Part shown: positions 27,166-36,589 of the stretch, piece by piece
How positions within the stretch are numbered: position 1 is the stretch's first letter
Layout of the letters: each line of letters begins with the position of its first letter
Program-made: the position numbers and the translations under genes
Source of the DNA: Methanolacinia petrolearia DSM 11571
Lineage (GTDB): Archaea > Halobacteriota > Methanomicrobia > Methanomicrobiales > Methanomicrobiaceae
DNA: 64,000 nt
Reading direction: 5' to 3'
Assembly: GCF_000147875.1 (NCBI RefSeq)
Contig: NC_014507.1
Span: 1,054,001-1,118,000 of the forward strand
Notes under the pieces: generated by a model
Told to the model about the DNA's origin: nothing
The model's input: only the letters and a program-made list of their open reading frames with translations
Databases searched by the model: none

Positions 27166-28545
27166 ATGAAAAGCCGGTTCACAGGCAGGGTCGCACTCTT
27201 CATCGCGGTCCTGGCCGGATTCCTTACGCCCTTCGATTCTTCGGCGGTGAACATCGCACTTCCGACGATCGGAACCGAATTCTCGATGGACGCAATCACC
27301 CTGAGCTGGGTTGCGACCGCCTACCTGCTGGCATCCGCCGCCTTCCTTGTTCCCACGGGTAGGATCGCGGACATCGTCGGGAGAAAGAAGGTCTTTAAGA
27401 TCGGGCTTTCGGTCTTCACAATCGCTTCGTTCCTGATGATCTTTTCGGTATCGCCGGAGATGATCATAGCCCTCCGCGTAATACAGGGAATCGGTTCGGC
27501 GATGATATTCGGAACCGCAGTCGCTATTCTCACCTCGGCGGTGCCTCCGGCGGAGAGGGGGAAATCGCTCGGCATATACATCACGTCCGTATATCTGGGC
27601 CTCGCGGCCGGACCTTTCCTCGGCGGACTGCTCACCGGGTATCTCGGGTGGAGATCGATATTCCTCATCAACGTCCCGCTCGGACTCCTGACCCTCGCCA
27701 TGATCCACCTGATGATGAAGGAGGAATGGGCGGACGCGAGAGGAGAGCACTTCGATCTTGCCGGCTCGCTGCTCTACGGCTTTTCACTTGTCGGGGTGAT
27801 GTACGGGCTCTCCCTCCTCCCGGATGCGGCAGGCTACATAATCGCAATCGCCGGTGCCGTCCTTCTGGCCGCCTTCGTATGGTGGGAGATTCACGAGAAG
27901 AGCCCTGTGCTCGAGATGAAACTGTTCATCGAAAACAGGGTGTTCGCATTCTCCAATCTCGCCGCACTGATCAATTACAGTGCAACGTTCGCCGTGACCT
28001 TCTTCATGAGCCTCTATCTCCAGTACATAAGAGGGCTTTCGCCTGAATATGCGGGGCTGGTTCTTATAATCCAGCCGATAACACAGGCGGCAATATCTCC
28101 GTTCGCGGGAAAACTCTCCGACCGCATAGAACCGGGGATTATCGCATCGACCGGTATGGCCCTAAACGCATTCGGCCTGTTCCTGCTGGTGTTCATCTCC
28201 GACAGCACTCCGTTCGTTCTTTTCGCGGCGGTGCTTGCCGTACTGGGCCTCGGCTTCGGGCTGTTCTCCTCCCCCAACCTGAACGCGATAATGACCTCGG
28301 TTGAGAAGAAGTATTACGGAATCGCCTCGGGTACGCAGGGAACCATGCGGCTAATCGGCCAGATGCTCTCCATGGGAATGGCCACCATGATCCTCGCCTT
28401 CTTCATCGGCAGGGTAGTGATCACGATCGATAACCACGCCCGGTTCATTTCGGGAATGCATGCCGCCTTCGCCCTCTTCACGATCCTGTGTATCGTCGGC
28501 GTTTTCTTTTCAATGGTTAGAGGAAAACTGAGGAGAGACGAATAG
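27166..28545 (+). CDS. MFS multidrug exporter, DHA2 (14-TM) family
   Basis: 459-residue major-facilitator protein with about fourteen helices. Motif A-like GRIADIVGRKKVFK follows helix 2, and motif C-like GLAAGPFLGGLLTGYLGWR occurs in helix 5, the signature of drug:H+ antiporters (EmrB/QacA type). It begins LTPFDSSAVNIALPTIG, typical for DHA2. No dedicated regulator is adjacent. No ribosome binding site is evident, so the message may be leaderless. Confidence 0.88.
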   Translation: MKSRFTGRVALFIAVLAGFLTPFDSSAVNIALPTIGTEFSMDAITLSWVATAYLLASAAFLVPTGRIADIVGRKKVFKIGLSVFTIASFLMIFSVSPEMIIALRVIQGIGSAMIFGTAVAILTSAVPPAERGKSLGIYITSVYLGLAAGPFLGGLLTGYLGWRSIFLINVPLGLLTLAMIHLMMKEEWADARGEHFDLAGSLLYGFSLVGVMYGLSLLPDAAGYIIAIAGAVLLAAFVWWEIHEKSPVLEMKLFIENRVFAFSNLAALINYSATFAVTFFMSLYLQYIRGLSPEYAGLVLIIQPITQAAISPFAGKLSDRIEPGIIASTGMALNAFGLFLLVFISDSTPFVLFAAVLAVLGLGFGLFSSPNLNAIMTSVEKKYYGIASGTQGTMRLIGQMLSMGMATMILAFFIGRVVITIDNHARFISGMHAAFALFTILCIVGVFFSMVRGKLRRDE

Positions 28546-28811
28546 GCGCAATGCATGGAGAGCCGGTGCGTCCCGAAACACACCCCGATCAAACATTTTA
28601 CCGCGTATTCACATATCGGGCACCTTTTTTTACATTTCTGCCTCACAAAAGAGATTACCAAAAAAATACTGGTATTAGCTCCAAATCGTATGATCCAGAG
28701 GTCAGACAAGTACTTTAATACATACAAATGGTAAATATTCATTAACAATATGTTAAAAAGTTATTACTATTGTGGGCAGATTTCTGCCGTCACCAGCGGT
28801 GGAAATTTTTC

Positions 28812-30902
28812 ATGACCGGAAAAGATTTCATATCCGCATACAGGAACGAGATCCTGCTTGCCGCCATCCTTGTTCTCTCCGGAATTCTCAACATATGGAA
28901 CATATGGAGCCAGGGGATCACGAACGAGTATTACGCGGCGGCAGTTAGGAGCATGCTGGAAAATCCCGGTGTAATGTTTTTTAATTCGTTTGATGCGGCC
29001 GGATTCGTTACCGTGGACAAGCCCCCGGTAGGATTATGGGTCCAGGCTGCGAGTGCAGCCCTCTTAGGTTTCAGCGGGTGGGCTCTCGTTCTTCCCCAGG
29101 CGCTTGCAGGGGTGGGATCGGTCGCACTCGTATATCTCATCGTCTCAAGACCGTTCGGGAAGCAGGCAGGACTCGTCTCGGCATTCGCCCTTGCAGTAAC
29201 TCCAATATTCGTTGCAGTTTCGCGTAACGGAACGATCGACGGTCTTTTGATCCTGGTACTCCTGCTTGCTTTCTGGACAGGTCTCTACGCCGCACGGAAA
29301 CAGTCACTCCCTTACCTCCTGCTTGCGATGATCCTGGTAGGCATAGGTTTCAATATCAAGATGATCCAGGCCCTGATCGTCGTTCCCGCAATTCTCGCTG
29401 CGTATATATTGGCTACAATGGATAAGCCTGCAATAAAAAGGGTCTCTCACATTTTTCTCGCGGTTGTCGTCTTACTTGTCGTTTCTTTCTCCTGGACCGT
29501 GGCAATGGACTCAATCCCCGCCGACGAGCGTCCATACATCGGGGGAAGCGGGGACAATACAGTATGGGGACTAATCACCGGCCACAACGGTATAGACCGC
29601 CTTGAGAGCAGCTCCGGTTCCGGCACCGGTTCAGCCCCTTCCCTGCAGGGAGAAGCTGCAATCTCCGATACAATTAGTGAAATCACATCATCCTCAGGCG
29701 CTTTAACCAGTGATAATAGTGAGCAAAGCGATCTTAGTAATCACACTTCAGGTAACAGATCTTCACATAGTTCCGGATTATTGAACCAGAGTAAAACATC
29801 CTCGACCCGGTCTTCATCCGCAGGGTCATCGGGCGGATCGACACACACAGGAAGCGGAAGTATGGACGACACCGGATCTCCGGGCATATTCCGTCTCTTC
29901 GGCAGTGAACTTTCGGGCCAGATCGCCTGGCTTCTTGCATTCGCCCTGATCGGGCTTCTCGCCTTTTTCAAACGGCCTGCGGAGATCTCAGGAAAAGGGC
30001 TTGAAGAATCAGGATACTTCAGCGAACGGGGAATCCTGCTTGCGGCACTTCTCCTGTGGCTCCTGCCGGGGATGCTCTACTTCAGTTTTACAACAGGGCA
30101 CTGGCACGTATACTACCTTGCGACCATCGCCCCTCCGCTTGCGGCCCTGGCAGGAATCGGTGCATTCGGACTTTACAGGGCATTCTTCACGGACGGACCG
30201 AAGAGCTGGCTGCTTGTTGCGGCGATCGCCATCGCCGGTCTGCTCCAGGCGGTCTTCCTTCTATACAACGAAGAGTGGGTGGGAGCGTTCATCCCGGCGT
30301 TTATCGCTGCGATAGTCCTGCTCACCGCTTCCCTTGTCTATATCAACATCCGGAAGAGCAAAAGCGGGCATCTGCAAAAAGCGGTCGTCTTCACCGCGAT
30401 CGCAATTTTATTCGTCGCTCCGTTCGCATGGGCATGCACCCCCATGCTGTCCGGTTCGGGTTCGAGACTGCCGACCGCGGGCCCGGATCTCCTGGACGGA
30501 GGGAAGAATTCGGCCGGCTCAGGAGAAAGTCTCTCCGGGCTCGCCCAATACCTGATATCTCATAATAACAGCGAGACCTTCCTTGTGGCCGTGCCGAGCA
30601 GCAACTCGGGCGGGGCGGAACTGATACTGGAGACCGGGTATCCGGTGATGGCACTGGGAGGATATTCCGGGAGCGACCAGATCCTTTCCGTTGAGGAGCT
30701 TGAGGAGTACGTCGATGAAGGCCGGATAAAATATTTCCTGGTAACCGATTCATCATCCGGCCGCGGTTCTTCCTCAGGGAACAGCGAAATATACTCGTGG
30801 ATACGCGATTACTGCACCGAAGTTCCTTCGTCGGAATGGAGCGGCAGCACAGGAGAGTGGTCGTCGTACACCCTCTACGAATACAACAATAGTGCACAAT
30901 AA
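28812..30902 (+). CDS. GT39-type membrane glycosyltransferase with Ser/Thr-rich insert
   Basis: 696-residue ArnT/PMT-family (GT39) glycosyltransferase, which uses a lipid-linked sugar donor at the outer membrane face. The first extracellular loop has the conserved acidic motif NEYYAAAVRSM and VDKPPVGLWV. The middle carries an unusual low-complexity insert rich in Ser, Thr, Gly and Asn (about residues 264-350), placed in an external loop, and the C-terminal domain is also Ser/Gly-rich. The start is the ATG with GGTGG nine bases upstream; an in-frame TTG at 28770 is rejected. The following GtrA gene is likely co-transcribed, fitting lipid-linked sugar handling. Confidence 0.85.
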   Translation: MTGKDFISAYRNEILLAAILVLSGILNIWNIWSQGITNEYYAAAVRSMLENPGVMFFNSFDAAGFVTVDKPPVGLWVQAASAALLGFSGWALVLPQALAGVGSVALVYLIVSRPFGKQAGLVSAFALAVTPIFVAVSRNGTIDGLLILVLLLAFWTGLYAARKQSLPYLLLAMILVGIGFNIKMIQALIVVPAILAAYILATMDKPAIKRVSHIFLAVVVLLVVSFSWTVAMDSIPADERPYIGGSGDNTVWGLITGHNGIDRLESSSGSGTGSAPSLQGEAAISDTISEITSSSGALTSDNSEQSDLSNHTSGNRSSHSSGLLNQSKTSSTRSSSAGSSGGSTHTGSGSMDDTGSPGIFRLFGSELSGQIAWLLAFALIGLLAFFKRPAEISGKGLEESGYFSERGILLAALLLWLLPGMLYFSFTTGHWHVYYLATIAPPLAALAGIGAFGLYRAFFTDGPKSWLLVAAIAIAGLLQAVFLLYNEEWVGAFIPAFIAAIVLLTASLVYINIRKSKSGHLQKAVVFTAIAILFVAPFAWACTPMLSGSGSRLPTAGPDLLDGGKNSAGSGESLSGLAQYLISHNNSETFLVAVPSSNSGGAELILETGYPVMALGGYSGSDQILSVEELEEYVDEGRIKYFLVTDSSSGRGSSSGNSEIYSWIRDYCTEVPSSEWSGSTGEWSSYTLYEYNNSAQ

Positions 30903-30921
30903 AATCCAAAATAAGCAAATT

Positions 30922-31359
30922 ATGCAGCTGAAAACTATATTGGGGAAAATAGAAGAGAAGATTCCCCCCCCTCAATTCATATTCGGCGAAAAGATCATAG
31001 TATTCTTTTTCATCGGAATAGTCTCTTCCCTCGCCGACATTGGTATTTTATACCTTCTCACCGACGAACTCGGAGTATGGTATCTTGAGTCGGCTGCGGT
31101 TTCATACTGCTGCGGGACTGTACTGAGCTACTGGCTCAACAAGCACCTCACGTTCCGGGACAGCAGCAGGAAATATTTAAGCCAGTTCCTTCTGTTTGCC
31201 GCAATCTCCATAAGCAGTCTTCTCCTTACCCTTTGTATAATCTGGGTGTCGGTCGAGATCTTCAGCCTGAGCTACCTGACGGGAAAGGTCATCGCGATAA
31301 TAATCGCGTTCTTCTGGAATTTCACAGGACAGAGCAGGATCACGTTTAAGGATTCCTGA
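30922..31359 (+). CDS. GtrA-family membrane protein
   Basis: 145-residue GtrA-like protein with four predicted helices and the family features VSYCCGTVLSYWLNKHLTF and FFWNFTGQSRITF. GtrA proteins are thought to help move lipid-linked sugars across the membrane. It starts 20 bases after the GT39 gene, or overlaps it if the GTG at 30892 is used. The pairing suggests a two-gene unit for surface glycosylation. Confidence 0.83.
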   Translation: MQLKTILGKIEEKIPPPQFIFGEKIIVFFFIGIVSSLADIGILYLLTDELGVWYLESAAVSYCCGTVLSYWLNKHLTFRDSSRKYLSQFLLFAAISISSLLLTLCIIWVSVEIFSLSYLTGKVIAIIIAFFWNFTGQSRITFKDS

Positions 31360-31440
31360 AACCCGACTCACTGCCCCCTCAAAAAATTATAAATACCATT
31401 ATGCCAGATTTCCCGCCATCGCAAAACAGGAGGATTAAGA

Positions 31441-31791
31441 ATGGCAGTCGCAGAAGGGGCCAGGAAACTTACACCTGCCCAGAAAGAATTTGTCGATCAG
31501 GCAAAGAAACGCATGAAAGACATCAAAGGAATGGAGAAGGATATCAGGACAAGGATGAAGACATGCTCTTTGGACAGATGCCGGAAGATCGAGGAATGGT
31601 TCGAGAAGGTCGAAAGCGCCAAGAGCCAGGCGGCGGTCGAGATCGAGATGATTGAGCATGCGGAAGAGAGCGAGTGGGCAGAAAGACGCCAGAGGGTTGA
31701 CCAGTTCCTCGGGGAGACTGAATGGGAGTTTGAAACCGGATACGCGATCCTCGAACAGCCTGACGAACCGGCCCATAAAAGGATCTGGTAG
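31441..31791 (+). CDS. Conserved-looking coiled-coil protein, function unknown
   Basis: 116-residue soluble, strongly charged and probably all-helical protein; residues 10-75 have long runs suited to coiled coil (EFVDQAKKRMKDIKGMEKD). Two cysteines are in the CSLDRC motif near residue 40. AGGAGG lies eight bases before the ATG, so expression is probable. No family is recognised and neighbours give no hint. Confidence 0.65.
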   Translation: MAVAEGARKLTPAQKEFVDQAKKRMKDIKGMEKDIRTRMKTCSLDRCRKIEEWFEKVESAKSQAAVEIEMIEHAEESEWAERRQRVDQFLGETEWEFETGYAILEQPDEPAHKRIW

Positions 31792-31917
31792 ATTAGATTC
31801 TTTGAGACTAATTTTTTTGCCGGGTTTTCTACAGACACGGAATAAATAATAATTCTACTCGGAGTTTATCAGAATTTCAGGGATAAATCCGGAAAAAATT
31901 ATACTGAATTTACATGA

Positions 31918-31978
31918 AAATCACATTGTAATTTACATGAAAGAGTCCTTTAAACCTATGTTTTATTAACGTTTTTAA
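31918..31978. repeat. Dispersed AT-rich repeat, copy B
   Basis: Starts with AAATCAC-ATT-GTAATTT (one mismatch in the stem) followed by TACATGAAA, AAACCT and TGTT blocks at the same spacing as at 17751-17813. Here it overlaps the 3' end of ftr. The 164-base gap 31792-31955 holds no gene. Confidence 0.45.
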
Positions 31979-32864
31979 GGATTTCATGAAGATGGAAATT
32001 ATTTGAGCCGAGTTTCCCGTCATAATTTCCGGCACCGATATACATGATACCCTCTTTTTCCGTCGCTGCAAGTATTCCATCTCTCATGGCAGCTTCAATA
32101 ACGCCTGTATCGGTTCCGTTTATGACAATCTCATAGATTGAATTCACACCTTCGGGGACGAGGGAATCTTCGATCTTACCTTTAAGTGTCGGGCAGAGCC
32201 TGTGGTTTGTGCTTGCAGACATAGGGAACCTGTAATTCTTACTTGCAACCTTTGACCCGCTTGCAACAATCCCGCCGGGAAATCCTGTTATAATTCCCTC
32301 CCTATTCCTGATTGCCTCGATTGCCGCCTGTGCAGCTGAGAGTGCGGACTCCTTATTCTTACCCATGATAAGGAAATTTCCGCCTGCAATCCCTTTGACC
32401 GCACCAAAGGACTCTTCCCCGGTATAATCTCCTTCCATCACAGGAATCTTCCAGCATTTTCTGCCCCCGACAGTGCAGCGGCTCTCGTACGAGTCACCGA
32501 AATAGTGCATCTTAATGTGGAATCTTGTGCCCGCCGCATCAGGAAATCCGTCGAATGCAGATGCGGTTGCAGCCGTAAGAACGCACTGGGATATTCTTGC
32601 AGCGACATTCTCTTTCATGCTCTTTCTGGCAGTGCAGATGAATATCGATACTCCGGGACGCTTGTCCGGTGTCTCTTCCGGGGAGTAATATCTCTCGATT
32701 CCCGCTTCGCACGGGCACATGATAGTCGAGGTTGCAAAGCCGGTGGCCTCCGTCGCTGCAACCATTGCAAGCTCATGTGTATCGGCCGTTATTATTACTC
32801 TTGAGAGCCAGATCGGAAATGCCTCTGCATATGTATCGACAATTTCAGTGCCGTTTATCTGCAT
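31956..32864 (-). CDS. ftr: Formylmethanofuran:tetrahydromethanopterin formyltransferase
   Basis: 302-residue Ftr, the second enzyme of CO2 reduction to methane: it moves the formyl group from formylmethanofuran to tetrahydromethanopterin in the cytoplasm. Family stretches are MQINGTEIVDTYAEAF at the start, CPCEAGIERYY near residue 50, and FPGGIVASGSKVASKNY near residue 215. The ATG at 32864 has GGAG eight bases upstream and matches the family N-terminus; an in-frame GTG three codons earlier is rejected. It follows the cyclo-ligase gene with a six-base gap. Confidence 0.96.
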   Translation of the reverse strand: MQINGTEIVDTYAEAFPIWLSRVIITADTHELAMVAATEATGFATSTIMCPCEAGIERYYSPEETPDKRPGVSIFICTARKSMKENVAARISQCVLTAATASAFDGFPDAAGTRFHIKMHYFGDSYESRCTVGGRKCWKIPVMEGDYTGEESFGAVKGIAGGNFLIMGKNKESALSAAQAAIEAIRNREGIITGFPGGIVASGSKVASKNYRFPMSASTNHRLCPTLKGKIEDSLVPEGVNSIYEIVINGTDTGVIEAAMRDGILAATEKEGIMYIGAGNYDGKLGSNNFHLHEILKNVNKT

Positions 32865-32869
32865 CGGTA

Positions 32870-33466
32870 TCACTCCTGTTTTCCGGTTTTGATTACATCG
32901 TCTTCAGTTACAATGTAATCCATCATCACATCATTATCCTCAAGCGGCAGTTCATCCGCCTCCTGGCAGGCAAATGCAAGTGCAATTTTAATTACATCAG
33001 GATTTTTCTCAAGGAACCTGTCATAGTAGCCCGATCCATATCCGAGCCTTCCGCCACGCCTGTCGAAACCAAGCATCGGCAGCATTACAACATCCACTGC
33101 ACCTTCGGGAACAGGGATCTCGTTTCCGATAGGTTCGGGAACATTGAATGTGCTGGGAACAAGATGCGAAAGATCCCTTAAATACGAAAGCCTGAGGCTG
33201 TAATCCTCCTTTACAATGATAGGAACAACCAGATCATATCCCTCATCGAGAAGCCTCTGCAGGATGGGAGCCGTATTGACTTCAATATCCTTTGATGAAA
33301 AACCCATAACCGTCTGGCCCGGGTTGATAAGTGTGAAAAAGTGTTTGCAGATGGCTTCGCCTTTTGTTTTTTTCTCCTCAGGAGTAAGCGAATCACGCCT
33401 GTTTCTCATAATATCGCGGATTTTGTTCTTCTCTTCACGTAGGTTAGAATCCTGAGACATACGCAT
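32870..33466 (-). CDS. 5-formyltetrahydrofolate cyclo-ligase family protein
   Basis: About 198 residues of the MTHFS (5-formyl-THF cyclo-ligase) family, which converts a 5-formyl pterin to the methenyl form with ATP. Seen are a basic ATP-site segment MRNRRDSLTPEEKK, the conserved LVVPII and the C-terminal GGRLGYGSGYYDRFL loop. The chosen ATG has GGGA close upstream; ATG at 33460 is an alternative. It is directly upstream of ftr and almost certainly co-transcribed, which suggests a role with formyl-H4MPT or formyl-folate. Confidence 0.85.
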   Translation of the reverse strand: MRMSQDSNLREEKNKIRDIMRNRRDSLTPEEKKTKGEAICKHFFTLINPGQTVMGFSSKDIEVNTAPILQRLLDEGYDLVVPIIVKEDYSLRLSYLRDLSHLVPSTFNVPEPIGNEIPVPEGAVDVVMLPMLGFDRRGGRLGYGSGYYDRFLEKNPDVIKIALAFACQEADELPLEDNDVMMDYIVTEDDVIKTGKQE

Positions 33467-33639
33467 TATTTCCCGGTAAATGTATTTATGGTTATAGTTC
33501 GGGAAAATCACCGTAACCGAATAAGAAACAATATGCGGAGATTCAGGTACTTACAAACCGGAATAATCTTTCAGGTACAAAGATCTCAAATCGTGTACCC
33601 ATGCCAAAAACGAGAGAATAGAAGAATATACTATTGAAA

Positions 33640-33843
33640 TTACCATCTTTTTGGTATAATAAAACTAGAAATAAATTTTCCAATGACAATAAGAATATCC
33701 GTCCAGAATAATTTTATTGCAATACAAACCGTGATGAATGCTAGGAATAAAGTTACATATAGGATGTTGAAAAGACCACTCAATCCTCCAAACCATAATA
33801 CGACTATAAGGAGTATCAAGAATTTTTTCAATTCTTTTTGCAT
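33640..33843 (-). CDS. Small two-helix membrane protein
   Basis: 67-residue protein with two hydrophobic helices (LILLIVVLWFGGLSGLF and LFLAFITVCIAIKLFW) and a basic end. AGGTGA is seven bases before the ATG at 33843, which supports translation; the open frame upstream of it is ignored. The DNA is AT-rich compared with the surrounding core genes. Family and function are unknown. Confidence 0.5.
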   Translation of the reverse strand: MQKELKKFLILLIVVLWFGGLSGLFNILYVTLFLAFITVCIAIKLFWTDILIVIGKFISSFIIPKRW

Positions 33844-34082
33844 AATCTTCACCTGTACAAGAATTTCAGAATTATAAAATAATAAAAAACGCCACATAGA
33901 GTGAAAGTAAAAATATACAAATACCTAATACAAAAAAGAGCATTTAAATTGATTATGCGTCCTTTCCCATCGAATTTAGACAGAATTTTCTTGGGTTTGT
34001 TGAGATGAAATTAAAGTAACATTGTTTTGTTAGATCAGATAAAACAAAGGGATTTTATTTCAGAAAGGAATCAGAAGAGAAT

Positions 34083-35378
34083 ATGAATAATATTGACAAA
34101 CTTTCAAAGTGGGTTGAAAAAAAACCCATTATCATAAAAGCATTTAACAGAGATGATTCTGAATCTCTTGCTTACTCATCTGGAGGTGGAAATGGACAAG
34201 TAACATTTGCAAGGCCTCATAATGAAGTGAACTGTTTAAAACTTCCTACAATCTGCTTGTTTGAATTTGATTTTCCCCACGAACATCAATGTTATATTGG
34301 GATAATGAAGAGAAAAGCAGCAGTATCAACATTGGATTCACGATTGACAATAGTACAACTTTATCCAATTAACATACCCTCTCTAGAATTATTATGTAAC
34401 AAAATCTCAAATAAACGCTTTAAAAATCAATTTAATGAACACTTAAAAGAAAAAATCAAAATTGAACCCCTCACTCCTCGTCTGAGTTCGCATATAATCG
34501 GCATCATAGCAGAAGATCCACAAAATCAAAAAATACTTGAATCAATTACAAATAATCTCCCAGGGATACAAACAAAATCTGATTTAGAAATAAATCGTGA
34601 AAATGCACTAAAAACTGCTTTAGAGATATTTGGCTATAACCTTAGATCTGTTCCTAGAGAGCTATTTATCAAATCAAATTCATCCACCGCATTAAGCAGT
34701 TTAAATCCGATCTATATTCGTGAAGACAATGTCATTCAAAGGGATGTTTCTCAAATTGAAGGATACTTACTGAAGAACATGGATATAACTGGAAAAGCAG
34801 TATTTTTAAAAAATGGAGAACGTCTTGAGGTATATACTGCAAACAGGAATTATCTTGAAGAAGCATTCGGGGTTGATCTCATATACTACAACCAAACATT
34901 GGGTAGTATTGTTATGGTTCAATACAAAATGCTTGAAGAAGCTTCTGACAATAAGAATTGGATATTCAGATTAGATAATCAAACAAAAGATGAAATATCA
35001 AGAATGAAAATACCAGAAATAAAATCAAATGCCACCGACTATCGCCTTAACCGTGAACCATTTTATTTCAAATTTGTACAGAGAAGGTGCACTGAATCTA
35101 ATATAAAATCCTATATAATTTCTCTGGATCATCTCAATAAAATACTAAATTCTCACAAAGCAATTGGTCCAAGAGGTGGGATTCGAATAGATTATCCTGC
35201 TCTTGAAGGTACTTATCTTAGAGAATCAGATTTTATTAGCCTAATTCGTTCGGGATATATTGGAACACACAGAGTTGAGTCTGAAGCTCTGATAACGATA
35301 ATTTCTGAAATATCTAGAGGGAATAAGGAACTAATATTTGCATTGCAAAGAAGTGAAGATCAAAATAAAGAGAAATAA
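34083..35378 (+). CDS. AT-rich gene for a predicted nuclease-like protein
   Basis: 431-residue protein in markedly AT-rich DNA, unlike its GC-richer neighbours, so probably acquired. In the middle, NRNYLEEAFGVDLIYYN followed by IVMVQYKML resembles the E...D...QxK arrangement of Mrr-type PD-(D/E)xK nucleases. The C-terminal part has GPRGGIRIDYPALEG and DFISLIRSGYIG, a pattern I recall from uncharacterised bacterial and archaeal proteins. No partner genes of a known restriction system are adjacent. The nuclease reading is an inference from the motif spacing only. Confidence 0.6.
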   Translation: MNNIDKLSKWVEKKPIIIKAFNRDDSESLAYSSGGGNGQVTFARPHNEVNCLKLPTICLFEFDFPHEHQCYIGIMKRKAAVSTLDSRLTIVQLYPINIPSLELLCNKISNKRFKNQFNEHLKEKIKIEPLTPRLSSHIIGIIAEDPQNQKILESITNNLPGIQTKSDLEINRENALKTALEIFGYNLRSVPRELFIKSNSSTALSSLNPIYIREDNVIQRDVSQIEGYLLKNMDITGKAVFLKNGERLEVYTANRNYLEEAFGVDLIYYNQTLGSIVMVQYKMLEEASDNKNWIFRLDNQTKDEISRMKIPEIKSNATDYRLNREPFYFKFVQRRCTESNIKSYIISLDHLNKILNSHKAIGPRGGIRIDYPALEGTYLRESDFISLIRSGYIGTHRVESEALITIISEISRGNKELIFALQRSEDQNKEK

Positions 35379-35470
35379 TTGGACTGTTACATAGATTCTA
35401 TCTACAAAATTAAGTGAGATAAAAATCCAATTAAAAAAAAAGATTATTACATTATTCTGAAATCAGTATT

Positions 35471-36589
35471 TTAACCGTTCAAAACGTCCTTCGCGATCCA
35501 GTCGCCGACATCAGAGGTGCTCAATGATCCTCCCATGTCTTTGGTCACCGATCCGCTTGTAATCGATCTCTCGATCGAAGAGACTATCGCATCCGCCGCC
35601 TCCTTCTCCCCGAGCGTGTCGAGAAGAAGTGCACCGGCCCAGATCGTCGCAAGCGGGTTCGCCACGTTTTTGCCCTTGTACTTCGGGGCCGACCCGTGAA
35701 TCGGCTCGAACATCGAGGTTCCCTTCGGGTTGATGTTTCCGCCCGGCGCCAGGCCAAGTCCGCCCTGGATCATCGCACCGAGATCGGTGATAATGTCGCC
35801 GAACATATTCGGGGTGACGACGACATCGAACCACTCCGGGTTCTTGACGAACCACATCGTAACCGCATCGACGAAGTTGTATTCCGTTTTTACATCGGGG
35901 TAGCCCTTCGCGGTCTCCTCGAAGACCTCACGCCACAGGCCGTAGACATCCGTAAGCACGTTCGCCTTGTCGACCGACGTGAGCTTTTTGTCGCGGGACC
36001 GGGCAAGATCGAACGCGTACTCCATCACACGCTTCGAGCCCTGCCTGCTCAGGACGCCGATCTGGTACGCAAGTTCGTCGGCATCGGTCTCAACATCGAT
36101 CCCGAACTTCACGTTGTAAAGATCGCGGACGACCGAGAGCTCGTCCCTCTGCTTCCCTGCCTTCGCCCTCGCACCGATCCCGACATAGAAATCCTCGGTG
36201 TTCTCGCGGACGACGACGAAATCGATGTCCTCCGGCTTCTTATTCGCAAGAGGAGTGTCGACACCTTTCAGGAGCTTGATCGGCCTGAGGTTCACGTACT
36301 GGTCGAAGTAGAACCTGAGTGCAAGCAGGATGCCCTTCTCCAGGATTCCGGGCTTCACACGCTCGTCGCCGATCGCACCGAAGTAGATCGCCGGGAACCC
36401 GGAGAGCTCCTTTAATTCGTCCTCGGAGATCAGCTCGCCGGTCTTTAAGTACCTGTCAGCACCGATATCGTAATCAGTCCAGTCTATATCGAACCCGAAC
36501 TTCTCCCCCGCTGCATCCAGGACCTGAATGCCTGTCGCAAGGATCTCCGGTCCTATACCGTCTCCGCCTATTGAGGCTACTTTATACAT
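35471..36589 (-). CDS. leuB: 3-isopropylmalate dehydrogenase
   Basis: 372-residue NAD-dependent beta-decarboxylating dehydrogenase of the isopropylmalate/tartrate dehydrogenase branch. Motifs include GGDGIGPEI at the N-terminus, [11 protein letters not shown] near residue 128, and [21 protein letters not shown] near 255, and FEPIHGSAP. It converts 3-isopropylmalate to 2-oxoisocaproate, the third chemical step of leucine synthesis. It overlaps leuD by 13 bases as last gene of leuACDB. Paralogues acting on homologous substrates (AksF) exist in methanogens, but the operon settles the leucine role. Confidence 0.93.
   Translation of the reverse strand: MYKVASIGGDGIGPEILATGIQVLDAAGEKFGFDIDWTDYDIGADRYLKTGELISEDELKELSGFPAIYFGAIGDERVKPGILEKGILLALRFYFDQYVNLRPIKLLKGVDTPLANKKPEDIDFVVVRENTEDFYVGIGARAKAGKQRDELSVVRDLYNVKFGIDVETDADELAYQIGVLSRQGSKRVMEYAFDLARSRDKKLTSVDKANVLTDVYGLWREVFEETAKGYPDVKTEYNFVDAVTMWFVKNPEWFDVVVTPNMFGDIITDLGAMIQGGLGLAPGGNINPKGTSMFEPIHGSAPKYKGKNVANPLATIWAGALLLDTLGEKEAADAIVSSIERSITSGSVTKDMGGSLSTSDVGDWIAKDVLNG

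Noticed and set aside
29600-29865. Frameshift in the GT39 gene
   Set aside because: The frame stays open across the Ser/Thr-rich part and both flanks align with the family, so it is an insert and not an error.
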